Origin: Geobacter sp. UBA698
GTDB lineage: Bacteria > Desulfobacterota > Desulfuromonadia > Geobacterales > Pseudopelobacteraceae
Length of the DNA: 64,000 nucleotides
Reading direction: 5' to 3'
Assembly (NCBI GenBank): GCA_002298925.1
Contig: DBMM01000108.1
Location: 34,874-98,873, forward strand
Of the stretch, positions 37,099-46,372 are shown piece by piece. The first letter of the stretch is position 1. Each line of letters starts with the position of its first letter. The translations under genes were made by a program, and so were the position numbers. Below the pieces are notes generated by a model. That model was not told where the DNA came from. It worked only from the letters and a program-made list of their open reading frames with translations, and searched no databases.

Positions 37099-38655
37099 AT
37101 GACCATCATCGACAGACAAGCTCCCATCCTCGTCACCGGGGCCACCGGCTACATCGGTGCCCGCCTGATCCCCCTCCTGCTGCAGGAAGGGTATCGGGTC
37201 AGGGCACTGGCCCGTACCCCGGCCAAAATCGGCAATCGGCCATGGTCAGCACACGGGAATCTGGAGGTCCTGAAGGGGGACGTTCTCGACCGCGACGCCC
37301 TGACAGCTGCCTGCCGAGGGTGCAGTGCCGCCTATTACCTGGTCCATTCCATGGATCAGAGCAGTAAGGACTTTTCCAGCACCGACCGTGAAGCCGCCTT
37401 CAACATGATCTCCGCCGCCGAAGCCGGCGGACTCGAACGGATCATCTATCTCAGCGGACTGGGCGAGGAAGACGAGCTCTTGAGCGAGCATCTCAGTTCG
37501 AGATCCGAAGTGGCCGCCATCCTGCACAGCGGCAAGGTTCCGGTTACGGTCCTGCGGGCCGCAATGATCATAGGTTCGGGCAGCGCCTCATTCGAAATTC
37601 TCAGATACATCGTGGAGCGGGTACCGATCATCGTCACTCCCCGCTGGATCGATGTCCCCTGCCAGCCGATCGGCGTCCGCAACACTCTGCGCTACCTAAT
37701 CGGCTGCCTCGAATGTGAACAAACGGTCGGAAAAACCTTCGACATCGGCCAGGAGCAGGTGGTTACCTATCGGGAGCTGATGCATATCTTCGCCGAGGAG
37801 GCCGGCCTGCCCAAGCGGTTGATTCTAGCGATCCCCATGCTGCCCCCCCGTTTGAGCTCATTCTGGATACAGCTTTTGACGCCGGTACCGGCGGTTCTGG
37901 CCCAACCCCTGGCGGAAGGATTGCGCAACAAGGTGGTCTGCCGCGACACCCGCATCCGCGAACTGATCCCCCAGGAACTGTTCGACTGCCGCAAGGCAAT
38001 CCAGCTGGCCCTGGTGCGGGTCCGGGAGCATCGGGTCGAAAGTTCCTGGACCGATGCCGGCAAGATCCCCCCGGTGGAATGGAGCACTCCCGGCGACCCG
38101 GCCTGGGCCGGGGGCACCATGTATGACGACTCGCGCCAGATCCTGGTGGATGCATCCCCGCAGGATCTCTGGCGGGCCGTCATCAGCATCGGCGGTGACG
38201 CCGGCTGGTACTATGGCGACTGGCTCTGGAGAATCAGGGGCGTTCTCGATCAGATGGTGGGAGGAGTCGGACTGCAGCGGGGACGACGCTGCCCCCTCGA
38301 ATTAGCGCCGGGCGAAGCCCTGGATTTCTGGCGGGTGGTCGAAGTCGACAAGCACCAGCGACTGCTGCTGGTCGCCGAGATGAAGGTGCCGGGGGAAGCG
38401 ACCCTCGAATTCATCCTGGAAGAGATTACCCCCGGCAAGACTCTGGTAAAACAGATTGCCCGCTTCCTGCCCCACGGTTTTCTGGGTCTGATGTACTGGT
38501 ATGCCGTGACACCGTTTCACGATTTTATTTTCGACGGGATGCTGAAGGGAATCGCAAAGACCGTCTCCAAACCGGTCATCTACGGTCCGGAAAAGATGTC
38601 CGGGCTGGTCAAGTTGATTGAGAATCTGAAAAAATTAGATTCTTTTGACACATAG
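37099..38655 (+). CDS. NAD(P)-binding SDR-type protein with DUF2867 domain
   Basis: A 518-residue fusion. Residues 1-250 form an atypical short-chain dehydrogenase/NmrA-like Rossmann domain (ILVTGATGYIGARLIPLLLQ, dinucleotide motif GxxGxxG). Residues 330-500 form the DUF2867 domain, SRPBCC-like (WYYGDWLWRIRGVLDQMVGG, EFILEEITPGKTLVKQIARF). This architecture occurs widely, but the substrate is not established. The ribosome site is AAGGA. Confidence 0.87.
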   Translation: MTIIDRQAPILVTGATGYIGARLIPLLLQEGYRVRALARTPAKIGNRPWSAHGNLEVLKGDVLDRDALTAACRGCSAAYYLVHSMDQSSKDFSSTDREAAFNMISAAEAGGLERIIYLSGLGEEDELLSEHLSSRSEVAAILHSGKVPVTVLRAAMIIGSGSASFEILRYIVERVPIIVTPRWIDVPCQPIGVRNTLRYLIGCLECEQTVGKTFDIGQEQVVTYRELMHIFAEEAGLPKRLILAIPMLPPRLSSFWIQLLTPVPAVLAQPLAEGLRNKVVCRDTRIRELIPQELFDCRKAIQLALVRVREHRVESSWTDAGKIPPVEWSTPGDPAWAGGTMYDDSRQILVDASPQDLWRAVISIGGDAGWYYGDWLWRIRGVLDQMVGGVGLQRGRRCPLELAPGEALDFWRVVEVDKHQRLLLVAEMKVPGEATLEFILEEITPGKTLVKQIARFLPHGFLGLMYWYAVTPFHDFIFDGMLKGIAKTVSKPVIYGPEKMSGLVKLIENLKKLDSFDT

Positions 38656-38714
38656 CATTGCCCTGATTTTCCAATTCATTTGCAGTTGACTAATTAATCG
38701 GGAGTCCTTGTTAA

Positions 38715-39284
38715 ATGATCTGCCCTTACTGTAAGGAAGACATTCTTGACGGTGCCATCAAGTGCAAGCATTGCGGATCAATGCTCAACCTTGATCCAGC
38801 CAATACTATCAACATCGACAGCATAACCACAGACGAAATACGGGCATTTGTGGGCACAAACTCGTACTACTACATCCAGAACTTCTCAAAGTTCACAATC
38901 ACCGGCAGAGAGGAGTTCTGTGCCACCTGGAACTGGTCCTGTTTCGGCTTCACCTTCCTATGGATGTTGTACAGGAAGATGTATTTCCTCTCCATAATCA
39001 CGTTTGTCGTGTTCTGCCTGCCCGGAATCAATATCCTTCTGCATATCGCAGCAGGGGTGATCGGCAACTACCTCTATTACAAACATGCGAAAGACAAGAT
39101 ACTGGAAACACGGGCGTCCCAAACCCCGCAAAATTATGTTCAGGTGCTGCAGGAGATTGGCGGCACCAATCGCTGGGTGATCACACTGGGCATCATCCTC
39201 GCTATTTTTACGCTAATACTCTTTGCACTCTTCTTCTCCACCATCATCGCAACAATGGGGCGGATCGTTGAGATCACGATTTAG
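38715..39284 (+). CDS. Zinc-ribbon DUF2628-type membrane protein
   Basis: A 189-residue protein. It begins with a zinc ribbon, ICPYCKEDILDGAIKCKHCG (CxxC...CxxC), then a DUF2628-like region, NFSKFTITGREEFCATWNWS, with hydrophobic segments FLWMLYRKMYFLSIITFVVF, INILLHIAAGVIGNYLYY and a final helix near 155-180. Such proteins are common and uncharacterised. Convergent with the AOR gene across a terminator hairpin. Confidence 0.75.
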   Translation: MICPYCKEDILDGAIKCKHCGSMLNLDPANTINIDSITTDEIRAFVGTNSYYYIQNFSKFTITGREEFCATWNWSCFGFTFLWMLYRKMYFLSIITFVVFCLPGINILLHIAAGVIGNYLYYKHAKDKILETRASQTPQNYVQVLQEIGGTNRWVITLGIILAIFTLILFALFFSTIIATMGRIVEITI

Positions 39285-39343
39285 GGAGCAAGCTACGTGT
39301 CGTTCATCCGCTGGCCTGCTCGTCGCTGGTCATGAATAAACCC

Positions 39344-39363
39344 GGGGACGGCTCGCCGTCCCC
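39344..39363 (-). terminator. Hairpin terminator behind the aldehyde oxidoreductase gene
   Basis: GGGGACGG at 39344 pairs perfectly with CCGTCCCC at 39356, with a four-base loop. The T tract beyond it on the minus strand is weak (GGGTTTATT). It lies between converging genes and may serve both; it marks the downstream end of the amine-oxidation block. Confidence 0.65.
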
Positions 39364-39375
39364 AGTCAGATGCTG

Positions 39376-41112
39376 TTACCAGTTGAACAGGGTATCCAGC
39401 TCCTCATCCGTCACCGAAAACACCTGGTTGTGTGGTGTGACCGGATCGGTGTAGAAGAAGCGCGGCAGACGGTCGTGATGGCTTGTAAAGCCGGCCCGCG
39501 TATTGAAGTCGCGCTCGGCCGCGAGCACCTTTTTGCCGAGAGCTACCACGTCATCGCCGGTCATTGTTATCCCATGGAACGAGCCGAGCATGTCCAGCAG
39601 GGCCTGGAAGGTCTCGGGCTGGTCCATGATGGCCATGGCTATGAACAGGCACATGCCGGTGGAGTCGATGGCAGCCGTGGCGATCTGCAGGTTGCGTGAC
39701 AGCTCCACCTGCCCCTCGCTCTTGAGCGGATCAACGTCTCCGCCGATCTTGAGGATATTGGTGGCGATGGCGTAACCGATGGTGTGATCGGCCCCCTGGG
39801 TGGAGGTGGCGTAGGTGACGCCGATGCCCTGGATCGGGCGGGGGTCGTAGGCCGGCAGGGCCTGCCCCTTGACGACCGGTACTTTTTCCACGCCGAAGAC
39901 CTTGCCGCTGATCTCGGCCCCGCAGCCCAGCACGCGCCCCAGCGGTGTGCCCTTGCCGACCTCCTCCACCAGCCGGATGGCACCTTCACGGTCGCCAAAG
40001 GGTATGATGCCCGCATCCATGGCCACACCGATGGCAACCCCCATATCGATGGTGTCTACGCCGATGTTGTCATCCATGAAATCCAGCCTGGCCACGGTAT
40101 CCAGATCATCGATGCCGCAGTGGCCGCCATGGGACCAGACCGTTTCGTACTCGGGCTGCTTGGTGACGTAGTTGCCATCCTTGTCGTTGAAGATGCCGGA
40201 ACACTGTATGACGCAGCCGCGATGACAGCCGTGGGTAGCGGAACCACCGCGCTTGATCTCCATCTCAGCCAAAGCCTCACCGGAAATCCTGGCAGCTCCT
40301 TCGAACACCCCTCCCTTGAAGTTACGGGTCGGATAGCCGCCGGCTTCGTTCAATACGTTGGTCAGGACGTTGGTGCCGTAGGCCGGCAGACCCTCGCCGG
40401 TGACCGGATGCTTGCGCAGCCCCTCAACGAACTTGCGGTTGGCATCGCGGTAGCCGTCAGGATCCTGGGGTGGACGCATCTTCATGCCGGCATCGTCCAG
40501 GATGATCGCCTTAACCCTCTTGGCACCCATCACAGCGCCGACACCACCTCTTCCGCAGTGCCGGGTCGGGCGCAATTCGGGATCGGTGCAGGCGATGGAG
40601 GCCGCCAGCAGTTTGCGCTCTCCGGCCGAACCGATGGACATGTAGGCCACCTTGTCGCCGTACTCAGCGCGCAGTTTCTCGATAACCGGGTAGTTGTCCA
40701 GCAGCTTCAGGCTATTGTCGACGATGACCTGGATGCCGTCCTTGTTGATGTATATCTTGTAGAGATCGTCACCGTGTGGCTTCCCCTCCAGGATGAGGGC
40801 GGCGTAGCCCAGTCTGGCCAGTACCTGGGCGGCCTGGCCGCCGGCGTTGGACTCCTTGATGGTGCCGGTCAAGGGGCTCTTGCAGCCAACCGACAGCCTT
40901 CCGGTCATGGAGCCGGTGGTGCCGCTCAACATGCCGGGGGCAATCACCAGTTTGTTTTCGGCACCCAGGGCGTGGGCCAGAGGATGAACCTCGGCTGCGA
41001 TGACAAGCGACGTCATCGCCCTGCCCCCCAGCCCGGCGTACTCACCGAGACCGGCAACTGTCACCTTCGGCCCGCCTGCGGCCCCCATGTCAATCCGTGC
41101 GATCTTGTCCAT
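39376..41112 (-). CDS. Aldehyde:ferredoxin oxidoreductase, tungsten-pterin family
   Basis: A 578-residue AOR-family enzyme: oxidises aldehydes to carboxylic acids in the cytoplasm with ferredoxin as acceptor, using tungsten bis-pterin and one [4Fe-4S]. The N-terminal domain includes GLGGRAMTSLVIAAEV and PGMLSGTTGSMTGRLSVGCK. The RPTRHCGRGGVGAVMGAKR segment is typical. Cluster ligands: GCHRGCVIQCSG, spaced CxxxCxxxC instead of the CxxCxxxC of Pyrococcus AOR, plus the distal Cys in IDSTGMCLF (DxxGxC). AAGGAG precedes the start, which lies only 15 bases after the qhpE stop, so it is the last gene of the qhp block. It probably removes the aldehyde made by amine oxidation. Confidence 0.93.
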   Translation of the reverse strand: MDKIARIDMGAAGGPKVTVAGLGEYAGLGGRAMTSLVIAAEVHPLAHALGAENKLVIAPGMLSGTTGSMTGRLSVGCKSPLTGTIKESNAGGQAAQVLARLGYAALILEGKPHGDDLYKIYINKDGIQVIVDNSLKLLDNYPVIEKLRAEYGDKVAYMSIGSAGERKLLAASIACTDPELRPTRHCGRGGVGAVMGAKRVKAIILDDAGMKMRPPQDPDGYRDANRKFVEGLRKHPVTGEGLPAYGTNVLTNVLNEAGGYPTRNFKGGVFEGAARISGEALAEMEIKRGGSATHGCHRGCVIQCSGIFNDKDGNYVTKQPEYETVWSHGGHCGIDDLDTVARLDFMDDNIGVDTIDMGVAIGVAMDAGIIPFGDREGAIRLVEEVGKGTPLGRVLGCGAEISGKVFGVEKVPVVKGQALPAYDPRPIQGIGVTYATSTQGADHTIGYAIATNILKIGGDVDPLKSEGQVELSRNLQIATAAIDSTGMCLFIAMAIMDQPETFQALLDMLGSFHGITMTGDDVVALGKKVLAAERDFNTRAGFTSHHDRLPRFFYTDPVTPHNQVFSVTDEELDTLFNW

Positions 41113-41127
41113 ACCTGTTCTCCTTTT

Positions 41128-41757
41128 TCAGTTTTTTTGGCATCGTTTTCTCGCGAAAATATGTGCGGTCACCCGGGCACAGGCGAAGGAGTTCCCCCAG
41201 AGATTATCCGAAGTCTTCACCCCTTCCAGATCGCGCGGGCTCCCGGAAGCGGCATAGGGGTAGCGCTGGCCGTGATCCAGCTGTATTTCACCCTCCGGAA
41301 CGAGGTCGTCCGCCAGCACACCCAGCACACCGGGGATCGATGCCGGCAGCAGATTTAAATTCCCGGGATGCCCGGCAGCGACGATGGTGCAGCCGGCATC
41401 CATGACATCGCGGCATGCCCTGCTGAGGAGATCGGAGCCGGGACCGGGGGACATTCCCAGGCTCAGGTTCAGGATTGAGCATCCCTCGGCTGCGGCCCGC
41501 AACATGGCCCGCGCCACCAGGGATGGATAGGAGCTGAGATCCTGCTCGAAGACCCTGACGGCAAAGATCGCCACATGGGGAAGCTGCTGGCGCAGGATGC
41601 CGGCCACGGCGGTGCCATGGCCGACCAGATCGCGAAAATCATCGTCTTCCCGAATCCGGCCGTCGCCATCCAGATAGATGCGGCAGCCGGTCACGCCGCC
41701 CCTGATGTGGGAGTGCCAGGGATTGACCCCGGTATCGATCACCCCGATACGGGTCAT
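41128..41757 (-). CDS. qhpE: Subtilisin-like protease for QhpC leader removal
   Basis: A 209-residue S8-family serine protease with no signal peptide, so cytoplasmic. Triad: Asp8 in GVIDTGVNPWHSHI, His47 in VGHGTAVAGI, Ser190 in WGNSFACARV (GNS instead of the usual GTS). In Paracoccus, QhpE cuts the leader from the crosslinked gamma subunit before export. Its start overlaps the exporter qhpF by four bases, consistent with a processing-then-export pair. It is shorter than typical subtilisins, as expected for QhpE. Confidence 0.9.
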   Translation of the reverse strand: MTRIGVIDTGVNPWHSHIRGGVTGCRIYLDGDGRIREDDDFRDLVGHGTAVAGILRQQLPHVAIFAVRVFEQDLSSYPSLVARAMLRAAAEGCSILNLSLGMSPGPGSDLLSRACRDVMDAGCTIVAAGHPGNLNLLPASIPGVLGVLADDLVPEGEIQLDHGQRYPYAASGSPRDLEGVKTSDNLWGNSFACARVTAHIFARKRCQKN

Positions 41758-43496
41758 CGCCGTCTGTCCGCCGCATATTTGAGCGTGCGGACCTGATCGA
41801 GCATGACCAGATTCGAGGCTGCCTGCCGTATTGCGGCACCGTCAAGCTCGGCGGCCAGTTCCCGGCTGTCAACCTGACGGAGACCTCCCGTTTTCATCAG
41901 ATACAGGCGGTCGAAGTCCTCCAGGCCGTGCAATCGATGGGTGATGACCATGAAAGTCCGTTCAGGGAAACGGCTGAACAGATTCCGCCGGACCTTGGCC
42001 TCGGTGTCCGGGTCCAGCGCCGAAAAAGCCTCGTCCAGCACCAGAATCCCCGGATTGCGCAGGATCAGCCGGGCCAGACCGATCCTTTGGCGCTGTCCGT
42101 CGGAGAGCACCAGACCCCGGCCGCCGATGACCGTGTTGTAGCCATCGGGCAGCCCGCAGATAAACCCGTGGGCTTCTGCCAGAGCGGCAGCTGCCTGCAT
42201 TTCCCCATCGCTGATCACCCGGATGCCATAACTCAGATTCTCGGCAATCGTCGCGTGCAGCAGAAACGGATCACAGCCGGCATAACCCAGATTAGCCTGA
42301 GAATCGTGAAGAGCTGCCCCAACCACAACCCGTCCCGAGTGAGGCGTACGAAGACCGAACAGCATCTGCACCAGGGTCGATTTGCCGGCCCCGGACGCTC
42401 CGAAAACCGCTATACGTTCTCCCGCTGAGACTTTCAGCTGTACCCCGTTCAGAACCTGCGGAGATCCGGCATAGGCGAAACTGACGTTCTCAAGAACAAT
42501 CTCTTCCGGTTCAGCAATATCTTGAATTGTCGGAACAACCGATGCCTCGCCTGCCAGCACTTCGGCCACCCGTTCCAGGCTGACCCGTGCTTCCTGAAGG
42601 TTGCGCACCAGCCCCAGCATCCCCATGGCCGGGCTGACCAGTCGCCCCTGGTACAGCATAAAGGCCACGAACGTTCCCAGGGTTATGGTGCCGCTTTCGA
42701 TCAGTCGCCCCCCCAGCAGGTAGATCCAGGCCAGGCTGGCGGTCAGTGCCAGGGCGGGGAATCCTGAAGCGGCGGAATCGAGGGTCTGGAATTTCAGTAA
42801 CCGCTGAACGAGGATGTTATTGCAGGCTGAAAAGGATTGCTGATCTTGGGTCTGGGCTTGATGGAGCCGCACGGCCCGCAGGGCGCCCAGGCGTTCGGTG
42901 AGGAAATGGGACAGGTCGACCATGGCATCGCGCACTACTCGGGTTCCCCGCTCTACAGGTCCGCGGAACGCCGTTGTAATCACTAGAGCAGCGAAAATCC
43001 CCAGAAAACTCCACAGAGCCAGGGCAACCGACAGATGCAGCAGGATGGCGGCGGCAACAAACAGGAATAGCAGGTTCTGGAAGAATCCCAGGAAGCCGTC
43101 CACCAGCAGTGTCTGGATCTTTGTGATATCGGAACCGAAACGGCTCAGCAGGTCACCCTGGCGGTACCGCTCCATCTCCGCCAGCGGTGCATGCAGGCAT
43201 TGGGCAAACAGCCGCTCCCTGAGCTCCACCAGAACCCCGGCCGAGAGCCTCGTGTGGACCAGGCGGGTACAGGCCCCCAGGACCAGATCGGCAACGGCCA
43301 GTCCCAACAGTGCCATTGCAATGCGCGGCACCAGGGCAAAGTTCTGTTTTCCGACCACGGAATCGATGAAGGTCTTGCCGATCAGCGGCGATGCCAGGGA
43401 TGATGCGGCACTCGCCAGGCCGAGCAGGAACAGGGCGCCGATCAAAGCGCCTTTCCCCCGCAGATGCCGGCTGAAAAGCCCCACTCCGCTCAGCAT
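41754..43496 (-). CDS. qhpF: ABC transporter exporting the QHNDH gamma subunit
   Basis: A 580-residue half-transporter with fused membrane and ATPase domains. The membrane domain (about 15-300) has six helices, beginning LIGALFLLGLASAASSL. The ATPase domain has Walker A (GASGAGKSTL), signature (LSDGQRQRIGLARLI) and Walker B (GILVLDEAFSALD). By analogy with Paracoccus QhpF it moves mature QhpC into the periplasm. The start is the ATG at 43496 overlapping the upstream gene's stop (ATGCTGA); an open frame back to 43739 runs through the upstream gene and is not used. The start MLSGVGLFSRHLRG fits. Confidence 0.92.
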   Translation of the reverse strand: MLSGVGLFSRHLRGKGALIGALFLLGLASAASSLASPLIGKTFIDSVVGKQNFALVPRIAMALLGLAVADLVLGACTRLVHTRLSAGVLVELRERLFAQCLHAPLAEMERYRQGDLLSRFGSDITKIQTLLVDGFLGFFQNLLFLFVAAAILLHLSVALALWSFLGIFAALVITTAFRGPVERGTRVVRDAMVDLSHFLTERLGALRAVRLHQAQTQDQQSFSACNNILVQRLLKFQTLDSAASGFPALALTASLAWIYLLGGRLIESGTITLGTFVAFMLYQGRLVSPAMGMLGLVRNLQEARVSLERVAEVLAGEASVVPTIQDIAEPEEIVLENVSFAYAGSPQVLNGVQLKVSAGERIAVFGASGAGKSTLVQMLFGLRTPHSGRVVVGAALHDSQANLGYAGCDPFLLHATIAENLSYGIRVISDGEMQAAAALAEAHGFICGLPDGYNTVIGGRGLVLSDGQRQRIGLARLILRNPGILVLDEAFSALDPDTEAKVRRNLFSRFPERTFMVITHRLHGLEDFDRLYLMKTGGLRQVDSRELAAELDGAAIRQAASNLVMLDQVRTLKYAADRRR

Positions 43497-44449
43497 ATGG
43501 ATTCCTTCTGCTCCCACAGGTCCGGGTAATAGCACAGATGCCGCTCTTCGCACATCTGGGGAGAGCCGCGCAGAGCGATGACGGCCTGACGGATTTCCGC
43601 CGGGCCTGATCCTCCCCGGGCGAGACGCAGCGACAGGGCGGCTATCCGCACCGAGGCAACCTTGCGAGACAGGGAGGCTTCCCTCCCGACCACCTTGAAA
43701 CTGGCGATTCCCGACCTGAGCAGGCGGGGGATCGCGCACAACCCGCAGGGGCCCAGCGGATAGTCATTACCCGTTCGGCAGCCGCAATGATTGAGCGTCC
43801 ACTTCCAGAAGGCGTACCGCTCCAGCGTCTCGGGGGAAACCCCCTGCGTCCCCTCCCCGTCCATGGTACAAAACGCTCCGGCGGCATGGGTCGTGGCGCA
43901 GAGTCCTTCCTCGAAGACGCAGCCGTCATTCAGCAGAAAGGTCTCGAATTCAAGGCCGGGGATCAGAACAGCCTCTATTTCGTTCAGGGTCAGATGGCGG
44001 GGGAGAATGATCCTGCGTATGCCCAGGTCCAGGTAGAACCTGGCCGATCCGGCATTGATGCAGGTCGCCAGGCTCGACAGATGGAGGCGTGCCCCCTGGC
44101 CCGCCTCGACCAGTGCCAGCAGCAGCTCCATATCCGCCACGATCAGCCCGGCCGCTCCCTTATCCAGAAGAGTCGCCCCGAAGTCAGCCAGCAACTCCAC
44201 CGCACCGGGCGGGTAATAGGGCGCATTGAGTGCCACATACACCGGACGTTTGCCGGCGCCAGTGATGATCCGTTCGAAATCGTCAAGATCCGGGACCCCG
44301 GCCGACTGCGGCGCGCGCCGGTTTGCCCACGCCAGGCCAAAGCGCGACACCCAGCCGGGTGGCGTCAACCCGCAGAAGAACTCATCCGCGCCGGCTTCCA
44401 GCAGCGGAGCAACCTCGTCTGAATGTCGCAACGGCGCCAGGATCTTCAC
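43490..44449 (-). CDS. UbiU-like U32-family protein, predicted O2-independent hydroxylase subunit
   Basis: A 319-residue member of peptidase family U32, closest in layout to E. coli UbiU. The start KILAPLRHSDEVAPLLEAGA-DEFF(C)GL matches UbiU, and GIASFKVVGRE at 247-257 matches its IASVKIEGR. The Fe-S cysteines are kept: Cys177 and Cys184 with exactly the UbiU spacing (C-x6-C), then Cys194 and PCGLC at 235-238 (Cys222 and Cys224 are additional). UbiU with UbiV hydroxylates ubiquinone precursors without oxygen. Here the gene sits within the qhp block where the O2-dependent QhpG would be expected. Inference: half of the enzyme that hydroxylates the CTQ tryptophan. The start GTG overlaps the preceding gene. 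Confidence 0.85.
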   Translation of the reverse strand: MKILAPLRHSDEVAPLLEAGADEFFCGLTPPGWVSRFGLAWANRRAPQSAGVPDLDDFERIITGAGKRPVYVALNAPYYPPGAVELLADFGATLLDKGAAGLIVADMELLLALVEAGQGARLHLSSLATCINAGSARFYLDLGIRRIILPRHLTLNEIEAVLIPGLEFETFLLNDGCVFEEGLCATTHAAGAFCTMDGEGTQGVSPETLERYAFWKWTLNHCGCRTGNDYPLGPCGLCAIPRLLRSGIASFKVVGREASLSRKVASVRIAALSLRLARGGSGPAEIRQAVIALRGSPQMCEERHLCYYPDLWEQKESIC

Positions 44450-45273
44450 GCTGTCGGCCTTTCATGGAGAACGATGCGGTCGGCCTGTTCGATGTGAACT
44501 TCGGCCCGGAATCGGGGAACTTCAAAAAAAACTGTATTGCCGGCCCGCCAGAGCGGCAGATCCGTGTCCGACCTGTCGATCCGATGCCACGCCCCCCGGC
44601 ACAGGCCGCTGCAGGAGGTACCCAAGCCTTTGGTAAAGCATTCGTCGATCGTCCGGGCGTGATCCGCCTTGATCAGGCAATTCCTGCTGCTGGCCGCAAA
44701 GGCGTAGGGAAGATACAGGACGCGCTGCATGCCATCAGTCCCATCCCCGAGAAAACCACCCTCCAGGTCGGCATCGGTCTCAACAGCCGACACTCCCGAT
44801 TGTGCCAGAAATGATCGCATCCGGCCTCCACGGTCTCCGGAAATGCTTTTGGAATCCATCACTTTTTCCATCAGCCGCGGGTCGCGAAGACCGCGATTCA
44901 TCAGCCGCCCCGCGCGACGTTTGAGCCGGGGAAAAGAGTCCCGCAGCAGAGTGGCGACTCCCCAGTCGTTGAAGACCACCGCCGGCACATCTCCGGCAAC
45001 GGAAAGGGAAGCCAGCAGCTGTGCGATCCTTGCCAGTCCGCCAGGAGTGGCCACAGGCGTCAGCAGCACCGCCTCGATTCCGGCGTCACCGGCATGGGCA
45101 CAGTACCGTGCGACCTGTGTCGCATCGGGCAGCAGGTCGGCGCAAAACTCCGACCCGAAATAGATGGCCCGCAACGGACCTGGCGGAAGTATGTCCCGCC
45201 AGGAGGCCCTGCACACCTCCCGCGGGTCATTAGGCAACAACCGGATATCGTGAACGTGGATTCCGTATTCCAT
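44446..45273 (-). CDS. UbiV-like U32-family protein, predicted partner of the UbiU-like subunit
   Basis: A 275-residue protein related to E. coli UbiV. Shared features are AIYFGSEFCADLL (UbiV has IYLGEAVC; Cys44), the strand motif VVFNDWGVATLL at about 100-110, and a C-terminal cysteine group: Cys199 and Cys212 with the same 12-residue spacing as UbiV Cys180/Cys193, then Cys221 and Cys225. UbiV carries a [4Fe-4S] cluster and acts only with UbiU. The two genes here overlap by GTGA, so a heterodimer is likely. Similarity to UbiV beyond the motifs is low; the N-terminal third differs. It follows qhpB after 11 bases. Confidence 0.78.
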   Translation of the reverse strand: MEYGIHVHDIRLLPNDPREVCRASWRDILPPGPLRAIYFGSEFCADLLPDATQVARYCAHAGDAGIEAVLLTPVATPGGLARIAQLLASLSVAGDVPAVVFNDWGVATLLRDSFPRLKRRAGRLMNRGLRDPRLMEKVMDSKSISGDRGGRMRSFLAQSGVSAVETDADLEGGFLGDGTDGMQRVLYLPYAFAASSRNCLIKADHARTIDECFTKGLGTSCSGLCRGAWHRIDRSDTDLPLWRAGNTVFFEVPRFRAEVHIEQADRIVLHERPTA

Positions 45274-45284
45274 AGCTGAACCGG

Positions 45285-46292
45285 CTACAGGGTCAACCTG
45301 CGCAGCAGCATGCCGTCGGTCGACATTTCAAGGGTTTTTACGATCTTCAATGATTCCGCATCGTAAATCGTGATGGTCGGTCCGCCCTGGAGATAGATCT
45401 TTTTGCCATCGGCGCTGGTCATGACACTGAATGTCGTGCCGGTAGGAACAACTTCAGTATTGGTAATGGTCTGGCTCGCCAGGTCGATCACGTACAGTTC
45501 GTCCATATTGGCGTAGGCCTTTTTCATATCCGGCGAGTAGAGGGCACCGTAGACCATCATCGGATTCTTTATGGGGGTTTCGGTAATCTTGCCTGTGTTG
45601 GTGTCGATACTGAGGAGTCCCGGAGCCTCGCCGATCCAGTACGGCAGGAGCGCCACCCCGTTATTTTCGGCTGCATAACTGAAGAGCGGCAGGATGTTCA
45701 TCTTTTTGTCAAACATGGAATGAATGCCGGCTGTTTTCATTTCTTTGCCGGAGACATCGATCAGGTAGACGTCCAGCCCGACCGCATAGATTGTCTGACT
45801 ATTTTTAGCATAGGCCAGGTAACATACACCGAAGGGGACCTCGATACTGCGCAGGATTTTCCCGCTTTCGAGATCGATCTGGGCCACCGTCGGCTGACCG
45901 ACAACGACTTCACCCCTGTCGGTCTTGCGTGAGAAGAAGTGGACGTAGGCGGTTTTGCCGTCCTCAGCCAGATCCATGCCGAAAACGAAGCGCTGCCAGC
46001 CGCCATAGTGCATGTCGATGGTTTTGACCACACGATTCTGCGCTATATCAATCTTGTGGATCAGGTGGCGGCTGGCCGTCACATACATGAATTTCTTGTC
46101 AGCAGAAAACGAGGCTTCCCGGCCCCACCCCTTAATCTCGATATCGGGCAGCAGTTCATCGGTACTCACGTCAATAACCTGGATTTTTCCATAACCCAGA
46201 TTGAAGATCAGTTCTTTTGCCTCGCTCTGTCCGGCGCCGGACAGAAGGCAAAGTGCCATTAGTCCCACCATAAATAAAATTCTATTTGTCAT
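45285..46292 (-). CDS. qhpB: Quinohemoprotein amine dehydrogenase beta subunit
   Basis: A 335-residue periplasmic subunit from the ATG at 46292, which has AAGGAG at six bases; an upstream ATG at 46340 is less likely. Signal peptide at 1-25 (MALCLLSGAGQSEA). The rest is a seven-bladed beta-propeller, seen as repeated YVTxxxxxxIxxID-type strands (YVTASRHLIHKIDI, TIYAVGLDVYLIDV, ADGKKIYLQGGPTITIYD). In known QHNDH the beta propeller packs with gamma to form the active site. It lies 81 bases from qhpC. Confidence 0.92.
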   Translation of the reverse strand: MTNRILFMVGLMALCLLSGAGQSEAKELIFNLGYGKIQVIDVSTDELLPDIEIKGWGREASFSADKKFMYVTASRHLIHKIDIAQNRVVKTIDMHYGGWQRFVFGMDLAEDGKTAYVHFFSRKTDRGEVVVGQPTVAQIDLESGKILRSIEVPFGVCYLAYAKNSQTIYAVGLDVYLIDVSGKEMKTAGIHSMFDKKMNILPLFSYAAENNGVALLPYWIGEAPGLLSIDTNTGKITETPIKNPMMVYGALYSPDMKKAYANMDELYVIDLASQTITNTEVVPTGTTFSVMTSADGKKIYLQGGPTITIYDAESLKIVKTLEMSTDGMLLRRLTL

Positions 46293-46372
46293 TGACAACT
46301 CCTTGTTCAAAGAAAGGATCTCCCGGCGGCGGAGCGGCACGGGAATGCGGTTTCTGTATCTACGGAAAGGTT

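Noticed and set aside
39784..41358. A 524-codon plus-strand frame opposite the aldehyde oxidoreductase gene and the end of qhpE
   Set aside because: Antisense shadow of clearly coding genes, spans two real genes, and no recognisable domain.
43497..43739. Extended N-terminus for QhpF running into the U32 gene
   Set aside because: The extra 81 residues are Arg/Pro/Gly-rich, overlap the UbiU-like gene out of frame, and the ATG at 43496 coincides with its stop codon as in other coupled pairs.
43490..45273. The two U32 genes as secreted collagenase-type peptidases
   Set aside because: No signal peptide or peptidase catalytic residues; the conserved Cys pattern and operon context match UbiU/UbiV-like Fe-S proteins.
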